From Actinomycetes bacterium (GTDB lineage: Bacteria; Auribacterota; JAJCYG01): a stretch of 64,000 nucleotides of DNA. The first letter of the stretch is position 1; the number at the start of each line of letters is the position of its first letter. The stretch is taken from contig JAJCYG010000042.1 in NCBI GenBank assembly GCA_029263055.1, forward strand, positions 1 to 64,000. Direction: 5' to 3'. Under the pieces are notes generated by a model. The model saw only the letters and a program-made list of their open reading frames with translations. It was not told the DNA's origin and did not search any database. A program made the position numbers and the translations under genes. Shown in pieces: positions 27,901-42,900 of the stretch.

Positions 27901-30900
27901 GAAGCCTTTATTAGTATAAAGCCTGGTGTTAAATTGCCAGACAATATTTTAAATTTTGTGGGACGTTATTTAGAAAATGGCCAACTGAATGAAAATAATT
28001 CTGGTTCTTCACAAGGAAGTTTGATTGATGGCAATGTGTTGATTTTAGCTCCTGGTTCTAATATTGGCGGAGAAGAAAAGAGAGCTGCTTTTAATCGTTT
28101 GCCTCAAAATCAGCAAGATCTTATCAACCAAGCATTGGCTGCGATTGGTAGCGGAGATCAAGGTGCTTTGCGTGGTGTGTTAACCACACTTTATCTTAAT
28201 CCGGGTCAACCTCCTTTAAACCCAACCACTAAAGGGAATATTGAAAACTTATTGCGAGCCATGCAGCCTACTGGACAAGCAGTGGGAGAAATTAATTTAC
28301 CTATCTCTTCTTTTATAGAAGAGGGAAGATTGCCTCTTAATACCACCTCTGTTGAAGTTTCTGTGGATGCAGATGGAAACGCGCGCATTACTTCTTATAA
28401 TGCAACAGTCATGAAAGATGGCCAATTTCAAGATGAGACAACTACGGTAGATATTCCTGTGGATATGCCTCAAGGATTACCCAACCAAAATTTTACTGTG
28501 ATTTTAGATGGAGGGGACGTTAAATTTTATAATGTGCCTGGATTGGGAGTGGTTTTTCCTACGGTTCAACAATTTGCAGAACGAGATGCAGTGCTTCGAT
28601 TAGATGAAGTGGTGGCCAGTAGTACTTTTCAAAATACATTTGCGATTTTTCGTCAAGCCATGCAATCGGTTGGGGGCTCTGCTGCAGATCAAGATGCTGT
28701 ATTAGGGGTCTTTTTTCAAGCAGTGGCTAAATCGGCTCAAACAGTTTCAGCTGGTTTGGCGACCGCGTTGAATCATATATTGGCACCGAACCAAGTCACT
28801 CCTGAAATTTTAGGGGCTGTTAAAGAAGAATTGGAAAATACAACAGACCTAACCACAGGTGAAAGAGAAACATTGATTTTAGATGTGGTGGGCCAGCTTT
28901 TTTCAATGGATCCAATGGTGAGTGGTTTTAGTGCTAATGGTCCACCATTAAATGAAACTTTGGCCACTTTGAATGACCTTAATTCAAATGTGGTGAATGG
29001 CTTGCGTGACTTTGTGGCGCTTTTAAATTCACAAAATTTCGTACAGAGTGGTGGCCTTGCCAATCTTCAAAACTTTGTTCCAAATGACATTATTAATTTA
29101 TTCCAAAATCTCTCTAGTGAGTTAATCAATCGTTTTGATGATCCTGCTTATGCAAGTACGAAGCCAGAAAATGAAAATCAAGATATTGCCTCTTTAGGTG
29201 CGTTGCTTAATGATCCTAGTTCGAGTGCAGATCAACTTTCTGAAGGGAATTTAATAGCAGCACTTCAATCATTGATTCCTTATATTTCAGATCAAGTCAA
29301 CTCACAACAGTATTCACAGTTACAGTATCAAAACTTTAATACAAACCGTGGTTACATTAACTTAGTAAACCTTCTTTCTCAGTTGGTTCCAAATACTAAG
29401 CAGATACCAAACAATGGTTTGGTTTCAATGCTCAATACTCAATTATCTGTTTTTCAAATTGCTTCTTCTGGTTTAGCTAATGTTGTTGGAACCCAACAAG
29501 TTCAAACATGGCGGACGTATTATAATGGAGCTGGATATGGAAATGTTTCAGTTCAAAATCCACTTGCGGGTCAACTTAAAGGCCAGCTTCAAACAATTTT
29601 AAATCAATTGCTCCCTCGTTTGCTTAATCCTGATGCACCTGTTCCTCAGGGAGAGCCTACAACAGAAGAATTAATTGAACAATCTTTGACTCAAATAGCA
29701 TTGATGGTTGGTTCTGAAACAACTGAAAGAGTTCAAACAGGAACAAACTATTCTGGTAATTGGTGGGGTGGGGGTAGTTCTGCTCAATATGAAAATATTA
29801 TTTATCCAACCTTTACAGATAATGATGTTGATGAGCTGAATGTTTTGAGACAGCTATTAATGAGCCAATCGCCCACATCTCAAGCTTTGTTGAGTTCAGG
29901 ACAAGCTCTTTTAGGTTTATTAGATGGGGGAAGTCAGTTTCGTGGAGGGAGTCAAGATTATGTGAACATGGCCAGTGGAGTTCCTTTTGTTTTGCGTAAT
30001 TTACTTTTCGCCACTTTAGGGATAGAGAATCCGCTTGCTTCATTGAGCCAAAGCCAGGGACAGGGTCAAGGACAGCAAAAAGATCGGGTGACTTTAGCTC
30101 CTGGAGATTCGCTTGATTCTGTTTTAGTTGATTTGATTTTAGCTGCAAGTGACAATGACCGTGATGAGATTGCTGCTGCTGTTCAAAAACTAAGTTATTT
30201 TTCACCTACAGCTTTATTAGCTCAAATGCGACCTTTGGTTGAAGTAGTTTTAGGGTTAAAAGATTCAAGTACAGCAAGTGGATTATTTCAACAAGCAGCT
30301 AGTCGAAATAACCAAAACCAAGGAGGTTCTTTTGGAGGTTTTGGTGGAAGCGGCCGGCAAGGAAATGTAGGAAGTTATAATCCAATTAATCAAAACCCTG
30401 GATTGCGTCAAGCAGCATGGCAATTGTATCGTGCTATTAATGAAGTGCAGGGAACTTTGGGTGTTACGGTACCATCATTAGTTCTTTCAACAGATTTTCC
30501 AACAGACACAACCGAACTTGAATTTCGTGTGGATGGAAATGGAGATGTTTTTGTTTCAAGTTATACAGATGGAAATGGTTTTAAACGTCAAGTAAGTATT
30601 CCTGTCTCTTCAGCACAAGGATTTCCTAATCTACCTCAAGGAACAACCACTTTTACTGCCATTATTGAAAATGGATTGGCTGTTGCTTATGTGATTCCTC
30701 AATCCGCAACACCAGGAAATCAAGGTCAGCAGGCTTTTGAAGTTGTTTTTGTGGACCGTCCAACAGGTCAAGCGGCTCCAGAAGTTTTAACTTTAAATTT
30801 TGGGCCAGTCAAAAGTGTGAGTCGAGGTGGCGAGGCTTATGATGGTAATGGTCAGCTATCTGCTTTTTCCATTAACTATTATGATGATAGGGGTAACTTG

Positions 30901-33900
30901 GTTAAAGAAGTACGACGTGATTCTATTGCCCGAAATGAGATTGGGTTGATCACTGATTTTAACGAGAGCACCAAATCTCCATTTGGAGTGACCCATTCGA
31001 GTCGTTCGGTGAACGATATTGATTACAATTCTCTTTCTCAAGCAAATGGATTTGCTGTTTCAACAACCTTTTTAGATGTCACCACTCTAACGATTCGTTC
31101 TGACATGAAATACAATGCCTTGGGTCAACTCACTTCTTATAAAGAGGTGACTCGAAGTACTGCGACACCAGGGTTGGTCACAACCACATATCTTTACGAT
31201 ATTCAATATGATAAGCAAGGGCGTATCACCGCGCAAACTTCATTGCAAAATCAAAAGGGGACTTATACTACGGTTAAGTATCAATCTGAAAATGGAAGTG
31301 AATTAGATCAGATTGCTTTAGAAAATATTGTAGAAAAAACAGGTTTAAAAGTAGATGAATTGTTAGCAACAGGTTTTATTAAAGCTGTGCCAGATCAAGC
31401 TACTTTAGATGTGACCACTAAAACTATTCTGACGTTAAGAAATTACAACCGTTTAAATCAAGTTGTAGAAGAGCGGACTTTATCCACAAATAATGGGACG
31501 CTCTTTGTTGAAACGATTCGTGTTGGTATTACTTATGATGTCTTAGATCGAGTTGTGAGTGAAGTAGTTCAAACACATCAATTTGGTGAAGGTGAAACAA
31601 TAGGGTATCGCAAAGCAGATGGCTCTGTTCTTACAGAAAGTGATATTAAAAATGAAGCTCGCAGTAATGGACTTACCTTGATCGAGATGTTAGAGCAAGA
31701 TATTGTTCAAAAAGTTCGCGTCAAAACAAGTGTCGATGTTTATGAATCAGTTGTCCGTAAAATTCTTGCATTTGATAATTTGGGGCGGGTTGCTCGTAAT
31801 CAAGAAACACGTACTTCTAATAGAGATGATGTTTTAGAGCGAACCACAACGTATAACATTAAATATAATAATTTAAATCAACAAGTTGGAAGTCGTCGAA
31901 CTGTGGAGCGTGCAGGTAAGAGTAGTCGCGTTGAATATCGCGATCGGTTGGGTCGGCCTATAAATAGTGAACGACTTCAAAAAATGCTTAAATCAAATTC
32001 TCTTCAAGATTTACTTTCAAGTGGTGTGATTCAAGAGCGTTCCTTTCCTGCTGTATTAATGGAAACCTTGATCGTTGATACCTTGTTTACTGTATTTAAT
32101 GAAGTTGGTTTATTGGTTGAGTCTTCAGAAGTTCGTGTCAATAATGTGGATAAAATTCAGACGACAATTAATACGTTGGCTGTTTTTTATGATCAACGAG
32201 GCCGTCGTGTTGGGGCTTTGGTGATTACGCGCCAACAAGGAGAGACTATTGGTGAAGGGTTTGTTACTCAAGGTGGTGCTTTAACAGATGAACAATTGGC
32301 TAAGATTCGTGAAGGTGGATTGTTAAAAGACTTAATGTCTAATAATATTATTATTCGTGACACTGAAGGGGCGCTTGTTTTTTCAGAAGGGCAAACAGTT
32401 GATCTTCCAACCTTAAATAGATTGCTTCAAGCTTTAGACGTGAGCCAGGATGAGCTTCAAGATTTAAATTTTGTTTCGTTTACAGATCAGGCAGTGACTA
32501 AGCTTGATCGTACAGATGTTTCTTTAACGATCAGTACAAAGTTTAATGAATTAGATCAAGCGATTGAGACGTTAGAAATAACCTCTTCTTCAGTTGACGG
32601 AAATGTTTCAATCAATAGAACTTATGGCATAACCTATGATGTTTATGGCCGTCAACTTCAAGACATTTCTGATCGCACGGTTATTTTTAATGGCCCTAAA
32701 GATGTTTTGTTACTTAATGGTAAAGAAGCTACTTCTAAAGAAGTGGCCCAATATTTAGCTAAAAATTTACTTACATTTAAAGACGCCACTACCAGAGGAA
32801 TTGTTCGAACAGATACACGTGTGAAGCTTGAAAAAACAAAGTCTGTTTCAATTCGAAGAAGAGAATATAACCGCTTAGGTCAAGTTTCCCAGCTATTGAC
32901 GATGAGTGCTTCTAGTGACAGTGTTCTTACAACAATCAGTCATCAGTTAAATATGATTTATAACGCGTTGGGTTTACTGGTTGATAACTTGACCGTTGGA
33001 CAGCGTTTTGGAATAGGCGACCGCGAGACATTAGAATCTCAAGAAAGAAATCTTTCGCCACAAGAATATCAGCAGTTTTTAAGTTTTGTTGAACAAGGAT
33101 ATGATCCTGTTTTAATGGGTCTGATTGCGACAGGTATGAGCCTGCAGCAGCTTGAATCGGCTGGAATTCTTCGTGAAGTAAATGGCCAGCTTATTTCTAG
33201 TATTAATAAAAATTTGAGCAGTGAAGAAATTGCTTCTCTATTTGAAGGAGCTAGTAGTGAAGCAGGTGAATTTCGTCAGAATCTAAACACTCGATTTGAG
33301 GCTCCTGTTGTTTCTTCAGAACAAGACATGATTGCTGATTTGGTTTCGCGTGGGATTGTCCAGGTTGTCAATGGCAAAGTCTACTTAAAACAAGATACAC
33401 CCGTCTCTCCTGAAAATGTGGCGTTATTAGATCAAGTGCAAGCAGCAGGCGGGGATTTAAATAAAGTTATTGAAGATGATTTGATTGCCCAAGGTTTGAT
33501 TCAAATCGATGATAAAACAGGTGACGTTACATTGGTGGGGGGCGTGAGTCCTAATCCTGCTATATTTTATGCTCTAACTATGATGACCCGTGATGTTGAT
33601 GAAGCACGGGTTCAGGCGCTTGAAGCACAAACAGGAAAACCACGTGAGCAGTTATTAGCAGAAGGGTTTTTAGCTGTAGATGACCCTGTTTTTCAATTTA
33701 CCGAGTCAGTTGAGTTTGACACAGAAACATTTCGAGCCATTGCAGAGGCTTTAGGCCGTTCGGTTGAAGATCTTCTTGCTAATCCTCCTTCATGGATGAG
33801 CGGAATTGAAACCGTTGGTTGGGGAATGACAGTTCGAAGAGGGAAGTCAACTCGAGGCCCCGCTAGAGATCAAATGTTTGTGAATCCAAATGTGATTGCC

Positions 33901-36900
33901 ACACACACAAGTAGAACGTCTACTCATAGAAAATATTATGGGTATCAATTAACAGGAAACATTAATCCTAACGCTGACATTCCTGAGAATATAATGAACC
34001 TTCTTTTAGGTAAGTTAGTACGGGTTCGAGGTGAGTTAAAAGCTTGGGGGGGTGGATCAAGAGCAGGAGGTCCTGTCAGAGGTGTGGCAGGTCTTCCAGT
34101 AGGTCAACAAGGAAGTGTCTTATCAACGCCTGAATTATTAGAACAAGGTATTCTTAATGTTGTGAGTGGAGACTGGCAAGAAGAACCTAATGCTGATTTT
34201 TTAAATAATAATGGTTTTATTTCAGAAGGCATGGTTACAGAGTTTTTTGAAGAAATAACAGTCGCTTCAGAACAATTAGAATATAACGGTTTGCGACAAG
34301 TCAATCAACGGACATCAAAAACAACAGGTCCAACTGGAACAGAGACAACAACCTCTCAAGTTTCTTATGATTCAGCGGGTCGTCAATCAACAGTCCGCAC
34401 CACTCAAGGAACAGGCGCGAACCTTCGTGATGTTTATTCTCAAAATGTGTTTGATGCTTCAGGAGAAGTGGTTAAAACGCATCGTTTGACAACAGGTGCA
34501 GACGAGAGTGAATTTTCGACTCGTTCATTTGAGCAGCGAGATGATTTTGGACGGGTGATTGCTTCGTTTGAACAAGGTAATGATCAAAATGGTTCGTTCA
34601 CTCGATTTAATCGTACCTTTTTTGATGCTGCAGGACGTCAAGTTGCCAATATGTCTTTTGGAGAACGGACAAATGCCCAAGGAAAAACACGTGTTGATTT
34701 TAGTTTGTCGATTAATGAAGTTGATAATGACGGCAATACAACTTCCCGGTTTCAAATAGGGAACAATGCTGATACAGGTAAAATCGATATTAGCTTAACC
34801 CGTTTTGAGTATCGTTCTACTTATAGTATTAATGGCGCCCCGGTTTCTCCTGCGGTTGTGACTGATTTCTTAAAAGAAAAAGGGCTCACTGTTAAAGAAG
34901 CTGAAGCTCAAGGCTTGATTGATGTAGAGCGCCAGGAAGATCAACAAACATCTATTTATTCTGTGGGAACACAGAGTGGTCAACGCTTTGCTAATTTTAA
35001 TTTTAATCGTCAATTTGATGAAAGCGGTCGGTTGAACCGATTCACATCGGTTAATTCTTCTGGTAATGGTGAAAGTGTTAGTTTGCTTCAACATCAAACC
35101 CTTTCATTTGATGATGAAGATAGAGAAACTGCTTTTGAAGAGAGTGGAATTGATGGGAGTAGAGGAACCTTTAATGTAAGTCGAACCGAAATTGAATATA
35201 ACAGTGAGGGTCGAGTCTCTTCATTTCAAGAGTCAGGTAGTGATAATCAACAAGGTAACTATACATTTACACGAGAACTTGAATATGACTCTAATGGCAA
35301 CATAACCAAACAACATGATAAAGGGATTGAGTCGGGTGCAAGAGGAGAATATAACTTAACCACAGAGACTCAATTTGATGAAAACAACCGTGTTATTTAT
35401 CGTCATACAACAGGACAGCAAAATATTGAAAAGATCCGGGCGGCAAAAAAGGCTGCTCGAAGAGCAAAGAAAAGTGGAGCGATTGTTGGAACAGTCTTAA
35501 TTGTTGTGGCTGTGATTGTGGCAGTGATCATTGTTATAGCTACTTTTGGTATTGGGACTGCGGGGGGTGCCGCTGCAGGGAGTGCCATTGCCGGAGCCGG
35601 TGCCGCTGCAGGGGGTATAAGTGTAACTGGACTTGTTGTGGGGGCTCTTGTCGCGGGTGCTCTATATGGAGCGGGCCAATCGATCCGAGAGAATGGACTC
35701 ACAACTAAGGCGATATTTACGGGGATTGTAGCAGGATTGGTTCTAGCTGCAGTGATCATTGTGGCTGGTTATGGTTTAGGTGGATTGTTGTTAGTTGGGA
35801 TTATTGCAGGCATAGCACATCCACTCTTATTGACTCAATATCAAAAGATGCTAGCAAAAGAAGAACCAGATAGTGTGGTTAATATTGATCGTGAAGAAAA
35901 GAATTTTAGATATGACCGTTTTGGTAATTTGATTTCTTTTGAAACAAATGAACGCACTCATACCGACTTTAAAGGTAAGGCACGTGATTCACGTCAATAC
36001 ACAAACTTTTTCACTACATTTGGTTTTGGTGTCAATGGTGAAGATTTAGGCAATGTAAGCCGAACCACCACGTTTGAACTAAGCAAACAAGGTAAGGCCA
36101 CTGCGTTTTTTGCTAAGCAAGATGTGGTGACTACTTTTCGTATTACGGGACAAGTTTCGTTAGCTGTTGTTATAGCTGTGATCGGTGTGGTTGCCGGTGT
36201 CTTTACAGGGCCTGGGGCCGGAGTTGCTGTGGCAGCGCTGATTGCTGTTGCCGGTCAGGTGGTCACATTAGCTTATACCGCGGCTCAACAAGAAGCTTCT
36301 GGCCAAGGTTTTAAAATGGATTGGGAAGAGTTTGCCATTAACATTGCGATTGCAGTAGTCACCTCTGTGATCAGTGCGATTGGAGGAATATTAGAGGCGG
36401 TAAATAAAGCGATAAAAACCATTAAAGAGATTATTCAAACACTTCTTCAAGCCGCCAACCTAATTTCTGTTGTAGCGGTACCTATTTTAGTGATTGTTTA
36501 TGTTGCTTTAACAATTGTGAGTGCTGTTTTAACTGTGATTCAAAAACTTATGGAAGCAATTGGTAAGCTTTTAACACCCGGTGCGGCTGGTAATTTAGCT
36601 CCCTCTCTTGGAGCTAAAGTAGGAACCAATTTAGCAGGAGAAGCCATTACGGCGGGTGCGATTGTTTCTCGTTTAGCCCCTCGATTGATTAATATTGCCA
36701 CTTCAACGATTGGTCAATTTGTTTTAAGAGAAGAGATGGCTTATCTAGGCGCTATATTAGGTACTTTGGCAGGTGGTTTGTTAACAGGAGGCACGGTTAA
36801 TCTTGGAGATGTTGGATTTGGCGTGTTATTTGCTGCTTTGGAAACACGACTTGGATTTGAGCTAGAAGATATTTTTAGTGAAGTGGATGAAGGTTCTAAT

Positions 36901-39900
36901 TTAAATGGCCAACCTATATTAGATGAACTGGGACGGCCTCAACGACGATTGAGTCGCTTGGGTCAATTGGTGAATGCGGCTGTTGGATTAGGGGTGGCTT
37001 TTTTAACCTCTTCTTTTAGAGCCAATGCAACAAGAAATAACCAAGCACGCAAAAATATTGCACGGGCGAAACAGGTTTTTTCTAATGTGGAGGATCCAGA
37101 ATTAGAAAGTTTGCTCAGTGATTTAGGACAAGATCCAACGGCACAACTCGATGCCATTAATAACCGTTTGAGTATTGTCTTAGGTGCAGGAGTTAATACT
37201 CTTACACCTGAGGGTCAAGAGGTCTTAAATCTTTTATTACAACAGGCCAATGCGCCTGGTTTGGATGCCAATGCTCGTTTTGGTCGCTTGCTTAAAGCGC
37301 ATTCGGCAAATGAAGCATTGCGTGTTTCTAGTTTTAGAGTTTCTTTTGCTGGTTTGGTGGATCAGTTAACCCCAGCTCTTCGTACAGCGATTGGAGAGAC
37401 TAATTTTAATCGTTTGAAATCAGCTTACGATCGTAGCGCTAAAGGATTAAAGGCTGTCGAAGATCAAGTCACCCAAGTCTTAAATGGTGACTTTTCAGTA
37501 GAGCAACGAGCTGAGCTGATTGCGGCTTTAGGTTCGCGTGTGATTCAAGTGCGTCAAGTCCATAAAGCGATTCAAGGTGGAATCACTGCAGCAACGACTG
37601 TGGCAGGTGTGGCTGCTGCTAATGGGGGAAATGCAACGCACTCTGTTGGCTTTAACGGAAACAGAGAAAATGTTGATTTAGAAAAAGTGGTTGCGGGTCA
37701 GTTGCAAGGGATTGAACAGTTTAGTAAGTTTGGGAGCGATTTTGATACAGAATTAAAAGCAATTATTGATAGTGGAACGTATAAAGGAGAGATTGGTGGA
37801 GAAGATATTTGGATCCAATCGCGTGGTCGAATAGAAGCATCTGCCGATCGTGGAGCACAAATTCGTGACTTGACTCAAGGGATCACTCGAGTGACTCGTA
37901 ATTTCACACCTGCTTCTAATAGGCCTAATGAAGATGGAAATATTGTTTTAGGCGGTGACCGTGTACTGGATGGGGAATCTGTTTTTCTTCAAGCTGAAGC
38001 TTTTAATGTGATGGTTGGTTTAGATAATGATGCGCAAATCACATTTGCAGCATTTAAAAATGGAGCAGGTGATGATCGGGGTGATTATAAAGCTCTATCT
38101 GAAGTGACCTTTGAACAAGGTCGTGCTATTGGAGCTGTTGGACGGATTGTGTTGCAAGCAGGAGAACTTGCTGAACGGATACCAAGACGTTCGGTTGATG
38201 TGAGTTCGAGTCGAAATGGATTGCGTCAAGCGGTTCGATCCGCTAAAAGAATTCACCGTTTGCAGGCAGTAGATGCCAATGGTGTCCCTCAAGTTAATAA
38301 AGATGGAACACCTAAAGCAAATATTGCCAACAGTGGGTTTGACACGGCAGGTGGCGTGCCAATGCTTGATTTTGGCGATATGATTTCAAATTATCGAGGC
38401 GAAGGGGCTTTGCAACTCTTAGGCATTAATGATAATAACTCTGCTATTATAGATCAAATAGATCGAAGTCTTTCTTTTATCTCTGCAGCAAACACAATCT
38501 TTACCTTAACAGGAACCTATGCCACAAACTTAAGTGAAGATGATGTGCGTCGTGTTTATGGCCAATTAAAAACTGAGCGTGATACTTTAAGAAGTGCTTC
38601 TGAAGAACGAACCCTTTCATCAGACGAGCAAAAAAGACTTTCATCTTTAGATGGGTTAACAAATTTTCAAGAATTTAGCGTTAAAATCATCCAACGTATT
38701 AATGAAGGAATTGATGCTGGAGATTATGAAATTTCTGAAAATGATTCAAGGCAGTTAGGCCAAATTGCGCGTTACTTAAATCAATCCTTACAACGTTACA
38801 ATGAAATTAGAATTGCACGTCGTACAGCAACCGCTTCAGGGGCGAATAGACAGATTGTTCAAACTGATCCCGCCACCGGGCAATCTGTTAACTTTGGAAC
38901 CACAACAGACCTTTTAAATAATGCTGAGCAAGCTCTCTTAACCCAATGGGCTAATAATGATAATACTGGCGTTATTAAAGTTTTAAATCAAGATTTACCT
39001 GACGTGTTATCTGGAGGAATTAGTGACTATTTTCAGGAGAATCCAGGAACTTTTACTGACTTAGATACGATTGGCCGTCAGGTTGCTAATGTGACTCACT
39101 TTATTAAAAATGGATCCGATGCCATTGAAGTGGGTCAAGGGCTTGCACTGGTGAATGGTTATTTGAGAGCTGTGGCCTCTGGGGATTCCAATGCTGCGAT
39201 TCCTGCAAACAAACGTGTTTATCAAAGTATTGCCAAAGCAACTAATATTCTTCAACGCAACCCTGATTCAGAAACCGATATACAAAATGCATTAGACTTT
39301 TTGAGTGGAGCTCCTGGCGACCGACGTTATGCGCAGGCACGTAACTGGGCAAAAAATGGAGTCCGTAATATGGCTCAACAAGCACGCCGAACCATTCGAA
39401 CCTTAGCACAAGCACCAGACAAAAGTGATGTGGGGGCAGTGATTGCACTTCTGCCAGGTTATTCTCAAAGCAATGTGATTGGACAGTTGTTTGATCAAGT
39501 TGTTTTGCCTCAGCGTGATTTTGTGGGTCAAGTAGAGCTTTGGGATCGAGTCGATAGTTTTGCTGGTAGCGTGAATCAAACATCTCAGCAAATTAATTTG
39601 ATCGACACTCAGATTGCAACGTTTGATCGTCAATTAGCTGATTTAGCTTCTAAAGGAATTACCTCGGGTGCTCAGTTTGATCGAATCACTCAACGTAAAA
39701 CAGCCTTGAATACCTTTCGTACTCGTATTAATGGACATGTTGTTAAAGCAGCCAATGCTTTCTTTTCTGGGTTGAGTGGGATTGCTAGTGATGCAGCCCA
39801 AGGTAAAATATTTAATGTGGCTAATTTAGCGGCCTTAGGTGCATCGACTCGGTTGAGTAGAAATATTTTAAGAGGAGTCTCTTATCAAATTCAACAAAGA

Positions 39901-42900
39901 AACTTAAATGAAGGGACTTTAGCGACCTTAGATCAAACGATTGCTAAATATAGTGCTGATCTAGCTCAACTGACAGTAGATACTCCTGCAGCTAGAAAGT
40001 TGAGTAATGAGATAGAAGGACTAAGACGTCTGAGAGCATCGACTCAGACTGTGATGAACAATAATTTTTCTGAAAATGGGGCTTTTGTTTCAACTTTGGC
40101 TGAAGATGATTCTACCTTAGAAGGGGCGATGTTGGGGCAACAAACAACATTGGCACTTGCTGCAACTTATGTCGGGACTAATGGCCGAGGCGGGCTTGTT
40201 GGCACATTAAACTCGATTGGAACGTTAAGTGATCTTAAAAATTTAACTCCAGCTCAAATTACGCAACGTATACAAGGATTACGTGCATTACGTGATGCTT
40301 ATGGGACGACCACTCAAGAGTACCAATCGTTTAATCGATTAGTGACCGCTCTAGAAGGGGTGACTCAAACAGGAGTGGCTGGCAGTAACTTTACTCAACT
40401 TCTTGATCGGGTAGACGGACTCCGAAGTGATTTGATTGAATTAATTCCAACAACTTATCAAGGGGTTGATACGGAACGAGTCGATAGAACCGTTCGAACC
40501 GCTGATGCTTTAATGGCACCTTTAAATGGAATTCGAACCGCGCTTAATTTAGCTCAAGTCCGTATTCGAATTGGCAGCCGTTCTTTTCCTTTAACACGTC
40601 AAAACTTGCAACGGGCTAAAGATGCATTGCGTAACTTGCCTCGTCCAACTGTGGCACCTGGAACCACGGCTAGTTTGGATCAGCAAAATACATTGAGTTT
40701 GATTGCGATTGGAAATGTCTTAAACCCAGATGATTTGTTTAAAGCAGTGGGTCTACTGGGTGATTATTTATCCAAAGTAAATGATGTGTTGTCACGACCT
40801 CAACCAGGAGATGCTTCAGGTACAGGCTATAATTTTGCTGAACTCAGTCGATTTGGAAGTGGTGTGGCCACGTTAAATCGTTTGGTGACCACGCTTGTGG
40901 GTGTGTTTAATTTAAATCAACAAGCTGGGTTTGATCGCTCAACATTTGATCAACGTGCTGAAGAGATGGCAAACAACCCAGATTCCCCAGAACTCAGACA
41001 ATTGGGTCTTGCCTTACAAGCTAGAGGGTATGCCTCTTATTCTGAAGCCTTAAAACAGATTCCAGCTCTTTATCGAAATGCTGTTAGTGGCCTGAGATCT
41101 TTTGAGTTAACCGATGTGGCTCAGTTGGGCCGAGCCGCCAGCCGATTAAGCACAGTTTCAGAAGTGCCAACAATAATCACTTCTGCTTCTCGTGTGGGAC
41201 AAGCTGATCCAAAACGAGCTGAAAGATTAGTGAAACAAGAAATTGAAAGACAGCAAACCGAAGCTGAAGATGAATTGCTTCAAGTTGCTGATGATGCGAC
41301 AAGTGGCGGTTTTATTACGGCTGCTTTTAGTTTGCGAACTTTAACCGATGAAGCAAATCGTTTAAGTGTTCCTTTTGATTTGGCTACTCAAACACCTGAA
41401 CAGATCGCCATTAATGTGGGTGTTGCTTTAAAAACAGAAATAGAAACTAACTTACGAGGCACATTACTCTTAGCACAACAATCCCAAGTTCACAAAGCGG
41501 TGGGACCTTTAGCAACCCAATTAAAAGATACAACTAAAGGTCATGTCTTAAGTTTGACCGCAGCAGCGGTGAGTTCTTTCAGTACCATTGTCCCAAAAAT
41601 TCAATCTACGTTGCAACAAGTGGCCACACTCTACACATCTTTATTAACACAGGTCGACCAAGCTTTAACTGAAAAGAACTATGACCAATTAGCTGTTGTA
41701 GTGCAGCAAGCAAGAGCCTTAAATCGTGTGGTTCGAATTTTAACGTTTCCACAAAGAGCGATTGCAGCCTTAAATCGAGTTGTTCCTAATGCGAGAACAG
41801 TTTTAAATAGGTCTTCGATTCAAGGGGCAAAACAAAACTTAAGAACAGCAGGGTTGGATCAAAAATCTAAAAATGTGCTGGAAGAATTAGATCAATTAGT
41901 TGGTAATGATGGTGTCAGTCTCTTAGAAGATTTTGATGCTCTATTTTCCGCTGATTTAAATGGTTTTGCTGATAGTTTTGACACGCTGAGTAGTAATATC
42001 AATGCGGTTTCTTTAATCAATGGAAGTTTGGCTACCATGCTTCCAGGTTTGGAATCAAACTCAAGCCAATTTCAACAAACCACCAATAACTTAAATGATG
42101 TGACCCGTTTTGTAGGACAGTTTAGTGGAAAAAATGGACTCAAAGGAGCACGTGACTTTGCCACATTATTGAGTCAACCACAAACAAGTAATGCTTCTAC
42201 AGCTGTTCAAAGTGCTACATATTTAGGAAGTAATGGCGCGGTATTGAATATGGCGCGTTTAACACAAGGTTTGCGCCAATTTAGAGATAATTTAAGACAA
42301 GCGGCTGCGCTTGTTAGCTCAGGCCGGGTTAATGCTCAAAATAGAGTGACTTTGGGTCGCTTGGTTCGTCGCCAAGTGCAAGCCTTTCAATTTGCTCAAA
42401 ATGAAGTGACGATCGCGCAACGGGCGCAACAAGCTATCACACTTTTAGCTTCAGGTAATTTTTCGGCGGCTCAATTACAAAATTTATCCGCTCAATCTGT
42501 TAATGTGACTGATTCGTTAAGTTTGGTTTCTTTTATGCAAGTTGGGACAAGCTTACCTACTTCAACAGATGAACAGATCGCCATGTTGCGTGTGGCAGAT
42601 GGTTTCTTAAAAGATTTGAAAAATGCTACAGAAGCTCAAGCGCGAGCTTCAACTGCCTTAACTCAAGGAGATTGGCAAGTCTTTGAACAAAATGTGAATT
42701 TATCAAGTCAGAACATTCAGTTGGCTAATCGTCGTGCAGAAGTTGGATTGGAAACAGTCAAAGTGGCGCGTTCCTTTTTAGCAAGTAATGCAGAAGGTTT
42801 GAGTTTTACTCAATCACCTACAAACGACTTAGTCGTGGCCCGTGGAGCAACTGTGATTGCAACAATTCCTGGGAGTGCTACAAATGAACAAAGAGTGACT

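Noticed and set aside
35403..35759. Ala/Pro-rich reverse ORF of 118 codons
   Set aside because: It is the antisense image of the first membrane-helix cluster, with low complexity and no start signals.
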